Under the pieces are notes generated by a model. The model worked only from the letters and a program-made list of their open reading frames with translations, searched no databases and was not told the origin of the DNA. Below are positions 10,678 through 20,700 of a stretch of DNA of 64,000 nucleotides, piece after piece. Each line of letters begins with the position of its first letter. Positions within the stretch are counted from its first letter, which is position 1. Source of the DNA: Rhizoclosmatium globosum (taxonomy: Eukaryota > Chytridiomycota > Chytridiomycetes > Chytridiales > Chytriomycetaceae); contig MCGO01000002.1 in the NCBI GenBank assembly GCA_002104985.1, forward strand, positions 310,001 to 374,000, read 5' to 3'. A program made the translations under genes and the position numbers.

Positions 10678-11988
10678 ATGAAATCTATGTCAGATACCCC
10701 GCGGCTGACGTCATGCGACAGCACATTGTTTGAGGGCGATGAATTAGCTGTGCCGTCAACATCCAGGCTACCCAATCTTGAATTTGCCCTTCTCATCATG
10801 GACACCCTGAAGAAGAAACTTCCGCCGCCTTCTAATCTAAGAGTATCAACCTTCACATCTTGTCAGTCAGAGAACAGCGAAGTCCTTGCCGACTTCCTCT
10901 TTGAAGACCCAAAAAAATCTGGTTCATCAAATCACAACTTGAACACACTGCTTCCAACCATGTCACTGGACACATTTGACTCGGATCTCGCCATCAATCT
11001 GAATTGGGATCAGGATACCTTGAATCTGACATGGGCGCTTGAGCAGTTTGAAGCGCTGGTATCGAGCAACAGTCTTGCGACTTCTGCTTCCTCATCCGTG
11101 TATCACAACTCTGTCTTCTTCTCGCCGGTTCCAACTTCAACGGGAACAAATGAACTACCAAAGTTTGCACTTTCACCGGCACCAGCGAGTTCAATAATGA
11201 ATCCACTTCTTCTGTCGCCACTGCCTGGCTCAGACACACTTTCCTCTGCCGCAGGGATCCGCTCGCCTGTGCAACCTTCCTACGCTTCTATTTCTGAAAA
11301 GCCGCTGTTCCTTGCTCCGCCTGGAATGCAGCCGTGGCTCTCCCCGTCACCCCAGCCATCTCGAATGCTCTTAGACACAGGATCGTTAGACACATTTCTA
11401 TCAAATGCTTCGTTCAACCCGCATATGCCTCATGACTTCTCGCATGATCAGCAGTTTAACTACCAGCAACAGCAAATGCAATATCCTGGACCGTCTTCAT
11501 CTGCTCCCTCCTTTAATTTCATTCCTCCCACCCCAATCAACCCACTGCCGCCAACACTGCCACACCCTCAGAATATGTTCTCACAGCAATTGCAACTACC
11601 TCCCTTTTCTCAACAACAACAACAACAGCAACAACAGCAACAGCATTTGCAGAATTTCAACCAACCCTTCCTCGACTCTCAACCATCCCTCCAACTCCAC
11701 CAACCCCAACGCCGTTCATCAACGCCAGGGACACCAGGTTCCTCTACATCGACTTCAATTCTTCATAAAACAGCAAATAATCAAATCAACGACACCCGAT
11801 CTCGAGACTTTCAATGCTCAATCTGTCTCAACAAATTCTTACGGAAACAGGACTTGAAGAGGCATGAAGCAACTCATGGTGGAAAAGAGTTTGTGTGTCC
11901 TATTGGGTGTGGTGCTGCGTTTGCACGGAATGATGCACTGGGAAGGCATGTCAAGACTGGACGGTGTGCACGGAAACTGGGGAAATGA
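10678..11988 (+). CDS. C2H2 zinc-finger transcription factor with polyQ tract
   Basis: A single exon ends in two adjacent C2H2 fingers: CSICLNKFLRKQDLKRHEATH and CPIGCGAAFARNDALGRHVKTGRC (about 11810-11970). The pair sits at the extreme C-terminus, as in Msn2/4- and Crz1-like fungal regulators. The rest is Ser/Pro/Asn-rich and disordered, with a Gln tract encoded by a CAA/CAG run at about 11608-11645, typical of activation domains. The first in-frame ATG is 10678; 10687, 10798 or 10960 are alternatives, and a TATA-like element overlapping 10678 makes a later start possible. DNA target and pathway cannot be inferred. Confidence 0.8.
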   Translation: MKSMSDTPRLTSCDSTLFEGDELAVPSTSRLPNLEFALLIMDTLKKKLPPPSNLRVSTFTSCQSENSEVLADFLFEDPKKSGSSNHNLNTLLPTMSLDTFDSDLAINLNWDQDTLNLTWALEQFEALVSSNSLATSASSSVYHNSVFFSPVPTSTGTNELPKFALSPAPASSIMNPLLLSPLPGSDTLSSAAGIRSPVQPSYASISEKPLFLAPPGMQPWLSPSPQPSRMLLDTGSLDTFLSNASFNPHMPHDFSHDQQFNYQQQQMQYPGPSSSAPSFNFIPPTPINPLPPTLPHPQNMFSQQLQLPPFSQQQQQQQQQQQHLQNFNQPFLDSQPSLQLHQPQRRSSTPGTPGSSTSTSILHKTANNQINDTRSRDFQCSICLNKFLRKQDLKRHEATHGGKEFVCPIGCGAAFARNDALGRHVKTGRCARKLGK

Positions 11989-12143
11989 ATGAAGCATACT
12001 AGATTTTGTAATAAAATTAGATAATTTCTTTACTCGAAAATTGTTTGTCTGAAGCCAGCATTTGTTGCAAAGTGCACACATTTTCCCGACAATCAAATAA
12101 ACAGTGAAATAGCTTTACTAAAAACTAATAATCATATTAACGC

Positions 12144-12692
12144 TCAAAGAACAAGATCCGGAAATGGATACGTTGCAAAATCGTTTGGGATGGGAGTTGG
12201 CGTTTTTGGGACTGGCCCACACTCGAAATCCCATTCCTCCTCGCCCGAACTATATTCGTCAGTCATCTCTTCGTCTGCATGCGGTTCAGATTGAAGCCAG
12301 ATGATTCCTGTTCCATCGCCTTTCTTGCTTGCAAGCACCGCTGACGTTGATACAAGCGACTTGTACAACACACGCTTTCCAAATCCAACGAACCCAATCC
12401 GACATGACCCCGCATAGACAGCTAATCGTTCAATTGTTCCTCGTCGTCGTCGTTCTACATTGCACAATTGGAAGTGCACAAATGTTCCAACGGGCACGTT
12501 CGCGCCACAGCCTGATGGGTGTTTCTGGCAGCTGCATCCATCTTGCTTGTAGTGAAGACCGTGTATATTGAGTTTGATGGGACGATGGGTTGGTGTTGAT
12601 ATTGAGGGAAGTCCTTCTGTGTGAGGAGGAGTCTCAGGTTGACGAAGCCCTTGTCTTCTTTGATGTATAGAACGCGACCGATTTGAATGCAT
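12144..12692 (-). CDS. Unrecognised protein with a DGCSC...H...C motif
   Basis: A single exon of 182 residues starts at ATG 12692. It has a Pro/Thr-rich N-terminus, then a compact conserved-looking block (INIHGLHY-like, KQDGCSCQKHPSGCG, VPVGTFVHFQ) followed by a beta-rich stretch (ERLAVYAGSCRIGFVGF). The C-terminus is very acidic (DEEMTDEYSSGEEEWDFE). The Cys/His spacing suggests a small metal-binding or disulfide-stabilised fold. I have an impression of a widespread uncharacterised eukaryotic family with this HG-x3-K-x-DGCSC signature, but I cannot name it. The frame is intact. It is convergent with the zinc-finger gene, 155 bp between stops. Confidence 0.55.
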   Translation of the reverse strand: MHSNRSRSIHQRRQGLRQPETPPHTEGLPSISTPTHRPIKLNIHGLHYKQDGCSCQKHPSGCGANVPVGTFVHFQLCNVERRRRGTIERLAVYAGSCRIGFVGFGKRVLYKSLVSTSAVLASKKGDGTGIIWLQSEPHADEEMTDEYSSGEEEWDFECGPVPKTPTPIPNDFATYPFPDLVL

Positions 12693-13041
12693 TGTTGAGT
12701 TCTTTAAGTTGATATGCTTTTATCGTTGAAGTACAATTCGTTGCTTTTTATGAAGAAGAGAGGAGAAAGTTCAAATGGGACACAAGTATCATAGAACAGA
12801 AGTATCAGAGATTCTTGTAACTTACTCCTCAGAGTTGAGTATTGGGGTATGGCCAGTCGGTGGCACAACACACAAATTGGTAATAGATGAAAAGAGAATG
12901 CAGGTGAATGTATTACATTATTACTCTCGAAAAGCAGAGAAGGGTATATATCAGGTCTATCTACAAGTCTAGGATCCACACAGCTTGCTCGGAGTTCAGC
13001 GTTTCAGGTTCGCCGCCAGCCCCCTGCCACACCAGCCAGCC
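12693..13041. other. Intergenic region, no gene seen
   Basis: No supported coding frame, repeat or RNA gene is visible. This presumably carries the 5' region of the minus-strand gene at 12692 and the 3' region of the possible gene above 13042. Confidence 0.4.
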
Positions 13042-13530
13042 TCACTCTGGATTCCATCCGGCCACTGCCAACTCCCATTCCAGCCTCCGCATTGGAATCA
13101 CTAGATATATCAGCAGCATGCATATGTAGATTGCGAGAACGAGTATTGTTGTGATTGTGTTGATTGGTAATAAGATGGATGCAAGGCGTGCCCCTGCCCC
13201 GTATATACAGAAACTTGAGACGGCAATGTTGAAGACTGCTAAGAAGACGACTCCGAACCAGAGGAATGTTACAACGGTGGGGTTGGCGATGAGGTAGGCG
13301 AGGAGGTGGAGTCTTGGCGGAGTTGGTTGTGAAGATAAGGGAGGAGCGGGGTCTCAGTTGTTATGCCAGACTCTATCGTAAGATTCTTGTCGATTGCTTG
13401 GTTCATGATTGGATTGCGATGGGGTATTGGAGCAGATGTTTGTGCAGAGGTTTTTTGAAGATGGATTTGCCTCATTTCGGTGGCTATGACAAATGTGACG
13501 CGACCTCCACCCAGCCCCCACGAGTTTGAG
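13042..13530 (-). CDS. Possible multi-span membrane protein, structure uncertain
   Basis: The segment 13042-13340 (minus) reads as two long hydrophobic spans (TVVTFLWFGVVFLAVFNIAV and ITTILVLAIYICMLLIYLVI) followed by a charged tail MRRLEWELAVAGWNPE and a TGA at 13042. No ATG lies in that frame before a stop at about 13362. The upstream part (about 13360-13530) is open in another frame (VTFVIATEMRQIHLQKTS). A frame break or an unseen intron is needed to join them, so the N-terminus is unresolved. It may be a damaged gene. Confidence 0.35.
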
Positions 13531-13686
13531 TGCCCTCAAACGGTCTCAAAATAAAACACTGGAGAGGGAAAGAACACCTGCCGTTTGTCCCCACGATTCC
13601 TTTCTTATTATTCAACAGACTAATTGAGTGCAATCAAAGTGAGTTCAAAAATCAATTTATTGACATAAATAGTGGTAAGAACCGAG

Positions 13687-14745
13687 TTACTGATCCAGGT
13701 TGGCTGCCAACGGACCAATGTTAGTACTGCTCCATAGTTTCTTGTTTTGTTCCTCCAAGAGTTTAATTTCAGCTTCCAGCTTGTGGATGTCGTCAAGAGT
13801 CACTTTAGACTCAAACTTTTCTCTTGGTGCTGAGATGCGAATATTCAGAGTGGGCGTTGATTTGAAAGAAACTCACGAATTGGTTGGGGAGATAGAAGCT
13901 CATTGATGAAGTCGTGATTGCGCTTGTAGCGCGCAAGGCTCACTAAAGAAGGGACAGATTGGTCTTCGAAACCTAGCAAAAATCAAAAGTTTGAGACAGT
14001 AATTCGGATATGGAGGGGAATCCATTTACCCCAAACTTCGTCATCATTCCGAGAAGAAACAGGTTTCTACAAGAATACCAATTAAGTCGAATCTCGTGAA
14101 TATATTCTAAGCCTTCTGTTATATGCTTACCTTGTGTTTCAAATTTGAAGGCTCTACTTTAATTGCTTCTTTAGTGACAGGAATCTTTTGTGCATTCTCT
14201 TTGATTCTCAGATAGTGTACAAATTGCAGATCCGGAGCAGATGACAGCGAGTACCGCTTTCTTGAGCTATAGAATCCATTTTAGTTACGCCGAGCCGACT
14301 GTGTAGAATCAAAGAAGCATACATAACAGCGAACTTATCGCCTGCGTTGAAGCCAAGCGCGCGCGTGGCCTCTGTCAGAATTGCGCCGTCGACGAGCACG
14401 TGGGATGCGGCGGCCTCGTCGTCAAGCCAGCCCCAGCCATCGGCGGCGACGGGGTCCGTGACTCGCGCAACAAAGGCCACGCCGTCGCCGGGGCGTTCGA
14501 TTGTTTTTGTTTCGAACGGACTGATGAACGGGGATGCGGTGAGTAAGACGTAAGACGCGGCTGCCAGTCATCTAAAAGCGAACAAGGACCCACTTGTTGC
14601 TCGCTGACTGCAGCGAGTTGGATGTTGTTCGGAGAAGATCTGCAATCTTCTCCCGCGGGAGTTCGCTCGGGATCAATGGCACTGCCTTGTTTAGTACCGT
14701 CCACTCGTTGCTGCCGCCAGTGCTGTTGCTGTTGTTTGGAGCCAT
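13687..14745 (-). CDS. SSR4: SSR4, fungal SWI/SNF and RSC subunit
   Basis: A multi-exon minus gene with ATG at 14745 (MAPNNSNSTGG). The order of motifs fits the fungal Ssr4 N-terminal domain: an IPSELPREKIADLL helix, GWGWLDDEAAA, an ALGFNAGDKFAV segment, then after a 14273-14330 intron KRYSLSSAPDLQFVHYLRI, corresponding to the family's W-D-P...GY-x-PGE...RRY...IVHY pattern. The C-terminal exons carry SLARYKRNHDFINELLSPQP, the family's RNH segment, and a final coiled coil (LDDIHKLEAEIKLLEEQNKK). The exon 1-2 junction near 14535-14600 is ambiguous. Ssr4 is a structural subunit of chromatin-remodelling complexes, in fungi only. The start codon is 20 bp from that of TOR-A on the other strand. Confidence 0.65.
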
Positions 14746-14765
14746 CTTTTGGTGTGGAAAAGTTG

Positions 14766-17700
14766 ATGCCAACCACAACCTTCGCGGATTCTGCACGTGT
14801 TCTGTCACAGCCTCAAATACCCTCAAAGGCTGCAGCCATTGAGTCTCGCTTCAGGGCTATCCGGGAAGCCAGCTCCGAGTCGGATCGGAGGGCTGTCGCG
14901 GCAGAAATCAGACTGATTGTAACTTACTCTCTCCTCAGACACCAAATCATCTTGCTGATACCCAAACTCAAATATTAGGTGACTGAATACCTGAAAGAGG
15001 TCTCCAGCGACGCATTTGCCAAATTCATGCAGGAACAAGTCAACAAACGCATCTTCGAACTCATTCATTCCCAGAATTCATCATACAAGATGGCCGGCAT
15101 TGTTATAATTGGTGAGAAATAGCTCAACCGTCTATATGATGCTACAGTGGCACATTGGGTGGCTCCTATGATCGATAAGCCACGTTCAGAAAATTGACTG
15201 CGTCCTCACGAACAGATTCTTTGATTGATTTCCAGGGGGAAGATAATACGGCTAAAGTCACACGGTTCGCGAATTACCTACGAATAGTATTGCCTGGTTC
15301 AAATCCTCAAGTATCAGATCTTGCCGCGAAAGCTCTTGGTATTCAACAAAGCTTTCATCATTAATCCTTACGGATTTTGTTTATGTTTAGGTCATTTGTC
15401 TAAACCGGGAGGAACGCTTGCCTCTGAATTTGTCGAATTTGAAGTGAAGAGAGCGATGGAGTGGCTTCAAGGTATACATTCAACCCCTGATGGTCTGGCT
15501 TTCGTATAATATGACTATATAGAACGCGAAGGAATGAATCTAAGCGATATGCGGCTATCACCGTGTTGAAAGAGCTTGCACTCAGCTCACCAACTCTCCT
15601 CTTTTCCCACGTTCCGCAAATATTGGACCTAATATGGACGCCTCTAAGTGACTCCAAGGTATTATAATCCAGAAATTGAATCGTCGTACCTGACCACGAA
15701 TTCACGTCAAAGGTCATTATTCGTGAACAAGGGGCTCAAGTGCTCAGTATTTGTCTTCAACTCATGTCTAAACGTGAAAGTAACCTCCGTCGACATTGGT
15801 ATACGAAAATCTATGAAGAAGCCAACCGCCAAACATTGCTTACCAACCAAAATCGAGACTCACTACATGGATGTCTCCTCGTTTACCGTCAGCTCTTTGA
15901 ACACACTGGCCGATTTATGGAATCTAAATATGGTGCAACATGCGAAACGATATTCAATTTCCGAGAACACTCTGATATACTGATTCGGCCACGGTCATTG
16001 AATTAGTTCCAGTGTTGGCTGTCTATAACACGAATGCATTTGTTCAACAGTATTTGAGTGTCTGTGTGGATTCTTTGGTGCGAGATCTGAGGAGAGAGCG
16101 AGTTGCCGATGAGAACGATCGTACTTCAGTTGGTATGTCTGACACTTCGTGAAATATTTGGTTAATATAGTGATGGAACAGCGTTTATGGCTATTGGAAA
16201 AATGTCAATAACTGTCGGCCTTCATATTCTGCCATACTTGGATGTCATTTTCCGTGTTATCAAGGAGGATTTTTTCAAGGCACGATTGCAGTCTGGTGCA
16301 GCGTCAGCAGCGTTTGAGTGCTTAAGTCGTCTGTGCGTAGCCGTGAAGGGCAAACTTGCAACCCGGATACGGTCTGTGCTGAACCTGATGTTTCAGACAG
16401 GATTGTCTCTGCCGTTGAAGCAGACGTTGAGTGACATCATGAAAGAGATTCCGGAACTCAGTTCTCTTATTAAAGGTATGACATCGTTATCTAGTATTTT
16501 TGCCGTTAACAGTCGTGGACAGAACGATTTCTCAATATGCTTTCTGTCATGCTCTGTGGAGTTCTTTATCACCATCCTGGTGCCCCTTCCACTCAAAAAC
16601 ATCGAATCTACAGTAGATCAAAGGATCCAAAAGCCGTGGTATTGGCGCTGGAATGTTTTGCTTGCTTTGACTTCTCTGGTTTCCTTCTTCAAGAAACCAT
16701 TCTCTCTGTGGCACGACTTTATTTATCTAATGAAAATCCTGTGATTCGTCGATCTGCAAGCATAACGTGTTGTAAAGTGTTGGCGTCAGATCCAGTTTTA
16801 AATCAAGTTGCCAGGCCTTCGCTTTGGATTGTTGAAGAAGTCTTGACTCGAATCCTTGTAGTAGCTGTCACGGATTCTGATGCTATCACACGGCAGACTG
16901 TATTGGAAGTCCTGTCTGTTGAATTCGATCATCATTTGGCCCGAGTTGAGAACTTGGACTCACTGTTTTTCGCACTGAATGATGAAGTATTCGCAGTACG
17001 CGAAGCCGCTGTCATATTGATTGGGCGGTTATCCACAAAGAATCCAGCACACGTCATGCCGTTACTACGTCAATTACTTATCAGCTTGTTGACGGAGCTT
17101 CAGTACTCAAATGCCAGGTCTGAATTGTATTCATAATGAAAATTGCTGATGACCTTTTCTGTAGTCTGCAAAAAGAGGAGTGCGCACGTCTCTTGTGTGA
17201 CCTCGTGATAAGTTGCAAAGACTTAACGAACCTTATATACCCGCCGTCATGAAAGTTCTTCTGACCAAAGCCAAAGATCCTATCGCTGGTGTCGCTGTTA
17301 AATCTATCGCCGCGATTGGAGAGCTGTCTTCAACCGATAGCAAGGACTACGTCCTCTTCTTTGATGATATAATTAAAACAATAATGGAGGCACTGCAGGA
17401 TCAGAGCAGTCTGTTAAAACGCCAAGCTTCTCTTAAGTCGTTGGGGCAAGTTTGTTCAAATACTGGAGTTGTCATATCGCCGTATATTTCCTACCCGACG
17501 CTCTTGGACATTTTGGTGGGAATTCTGAAAGCAGAAGAAGATTCCAGTATTCGAATGAGACTATGAGAGTCCTGGGAGTCCTCGGAGCTGTGGATCCATA
17601 CAATTGAAGCAGATATCCGAAGGACCAGCCGATGTGCACACTGAAGTTGAGGCGGTGGCACAAATGAACAGCTCTGCAGATGAATATTTTCCAACGATTG

Positions 17701-20700
17701 TATTGGAGAATTTGACAAAGATGTTGCGGGATTCTTCTCTGAGTACCTACCATTCAGCAGTTATTCAAGCTGTAATGTATATGCTGGAAACTTTAGGCCA
17801 AACTTTTGTTCCATATTTATCCAAGGTAATTTCGAGTTAATGTGATGCTTCAAGTATTAATCCGCCATAGATCATGCCCGAATTCTTGGCAATGATGAAA
17901 TCTTGCTCTCCGGGAACACTCGAGTTCTACTTCACGAAACTCGCAGATCTTGTCTCAATTGTTGGACAACATATTCGCACCTACATCAACACTATTTTGG
18001 ACCTTATTCGAGATTTTTGGCTGCCAATGCCAAATGTTCAATATGCGATTCTCTCTCTCATGGAATCACTGGCTGTTGTTTTCGGCATCGAATTTAAAAC
18101 GTATTTGGCAACTCTCCTCCCCTTAATTCTTCAAGTATTTGAAACGGACTCATCCGAAACCAAATTTGTGACTCAAAAAGCCTTCCACTCGTTCTATGTG
18201 TTTGGAGATGCTCTGCACGATTACTTATACTTGGTCATTCCTGCTCATTTGAAATTGCTCGATCCACACAACGTCAACATTGAACTCAAACGTAACGTTA
18301 TTCGAAGTCTTGGGAACTGTCGAGACGACTTGCCTTAATCAACATGGCAGCAAAATTATATTTTCGCTTGTGCGGATTTTGGACGACGAATCCCAAGTTC
18401 CATTGAGAGAGGCAACATGGAAACCATGGCTTCATGGCTTTCACAATGAAACACAGTTTCACTGTATTTTTACCTCAAATCAAGCAGGTATATTGTCATT
18501 GATGCAATTGAATTTCTTATTTGTTCGTCAGGTGATGTCAAAACACAAATCCGATACCCTCTCCTTGAAAAAATCTCTGCAAAGATAATCGCGAACGAAA
18601 AGTTACTTATCGAGATTCTCCCTGACGAAGAAGAAAGGTGAGTTTCCTTTTGAAAAGGATAGCTGATTATCAACTATTTCTAGTTCACATCAACGACGTA
18701 GGCAACTGATTTCCATACCAAAACAATAAAATCAACCAACGGCAGTTGCAGCGGGCATGGGATACGTCCGAAAAGTCAACACGGGAAGATTGGGTTGAAT
18801 GGATGAGACGCTTGAATGTTGAACTTATCAAGGAGTCTCCATCGCATACACTTCGCTCTTGCGCAAGTCTTGCAGCTGTTTATAATCCTTTAGCGCGTGA
18901 ACTGTTTAATGCAGCATTTGTTGCATGTTGGCCAGAGCTTCTTGACCAGTTTAAAGAAGACCTTATTCAGGCAATCGAAGTTGCAATCAAAGCCCCTAAT
19001 ATTTCTCCCGATATCTCTCAACACTTCTCAACTTGGCTGAATTTATGGAACATGATGAAAAGCCTTTGCCCATTGATATTCGAACACTGAGTCAGTATGC
19101 TGTTCGCTGTCATGCTTACGCCAAAGCTCTGCATTACAAAGAAGCGGAGTTCATGCTAAGTCCGTCTCCGAGTGCGGTGGAAAGCTTGATAACAATCAAC
19201 AATCAGCTGGAACAATTCGATTCAGCGATTGGAATTGTGAAAGCATATCCACACATTGTCTTGGGATCGACTTGGTATGAAAAGCTTCATCGGTGGGAAG
19301 ACGCGCTTGCGTCGTATGAAGTCAAAAACATGGAGGACCCGAAAGCTCTTGATGCGTTGTATGGACGGATGCGATGTCTTCAGAACCTTGGTGAATGGGA
19401 GAATTTGTCAAATTTGTGTCGGGAGACGTATTATTCCACCGATGACGAGACCGTTAAAAAGTCCATGGCTCCCATCGCTGCATCTGCTGCCTGGTCACTC
19501 AATCAATGGGAATTAATGGAAGAGTACGTACAAAAGATCAAGGCGGACAGCCCAGACGGTGCATTCTTTCGATCTATCTTAGCTCTACATCAGAATCGTT
19601 TTCCAGATGCTGCATCTTTTATTCAAAAGGCCCGTGAACTTCTTGATACAGAATTAATGGCTCTCGTGGGAGAGAGCTATAGTCGTGCATATCCGTGAGT
19701 TTGTTCTGAATGAATCCAAACGGTTCTCATTTTCTATTTAGCGTAATCGTTCGCATTCAAATGTTGACTGAACTTGAAGAAGTGATAGCCTACAAGAACT
19801 TCAACTCTCTCCTGAACGGCAGGCCCTAATTCGAAAACATGGATGGCAAGACTGATGGGATGTCAGAAAACAGTAGATATTTGGCAGAAGGTCTCAGGGT
19901 GAGGGCATTGGTCATCTCACCCGAAGAAGGTGCTGATATGTGGATTAAATTTGCGAATCTGTGTCGCAAAAACTCTAAAATGGGACTGTCATTCAAAACT
20001 TTAAATAATCTACTGACAGTGAGCTCAAATGATTTGGGTGTTTTGGTAAGCATGGTTGAGTTAGGAGAATTCCTTTGATTGACAACTTAATAGGACACCT
20101 CGAACAACCCGCCGCACGTAATTTATGCGTGCTTGAAACATGCATGGGCTTCTGGAATCACAGAAGTACGCGAGAACGCCTTTGATCAACTTCGTCATTT
20201 CACAACAACCTTAGTCGAAAGATTAGGTCTAAGCAGTTTGGAAAGCATCAAAGGATATATGGAAAAACACAAAGATGATGTTAAAATACAGGAGAGTATG
20301 AAGCTCCTTGCCCGCTGTTACGTGAAACTTGGCGAATGGCAAATGCTGTTGGAAGAAGAATTGAGCTATGACTGTATTCCAGAAATTCTTCAATCCTTTA
20401 CAGCTGCGACATATTGTGACAGTGTTTGGTATAAGGCTTGGCATAAGTGGGCACTAGCAAATGTTGAAATCGTTGCATACCACGAACGTGAAACTGGGAC
20501 GGTGTCCCCTCAAGTGATCTTGTCGCATATCATACCTTCAATCAAAGGTTTGTTGGGTGTGTCATTTTTGTATACTTAACTATCTGTTCAGGATTCTTTC
20601 ATTCTGTGGCACTTTCAAAGGAGAGTTCCCTTCAAGATGCTTTACGTTTGACAACACTGTGGTTTAAATATGGTTTCAGTCAGGACGTCAATGTTAGTAT

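Noticed and set aside
15285..15310. A tRNA T-loop-like GGTTCAAATCC
   Set aside because: It lies in the TOR-A coding exon (PGSNPQ) and no acceptor stem or anticodon arm surrounds it.
17180..17221. A 16-26 nt mini-intron explaining the TOR-A frame break (GTG...CAAAG)
   Set aside because: The 16-nt option leaves the wrong frame. The 26-nt option restores it in TOR-A but deletes a conserved HEAT segment, and TOR-B has no equivalent GT-AG pair at its matching break.
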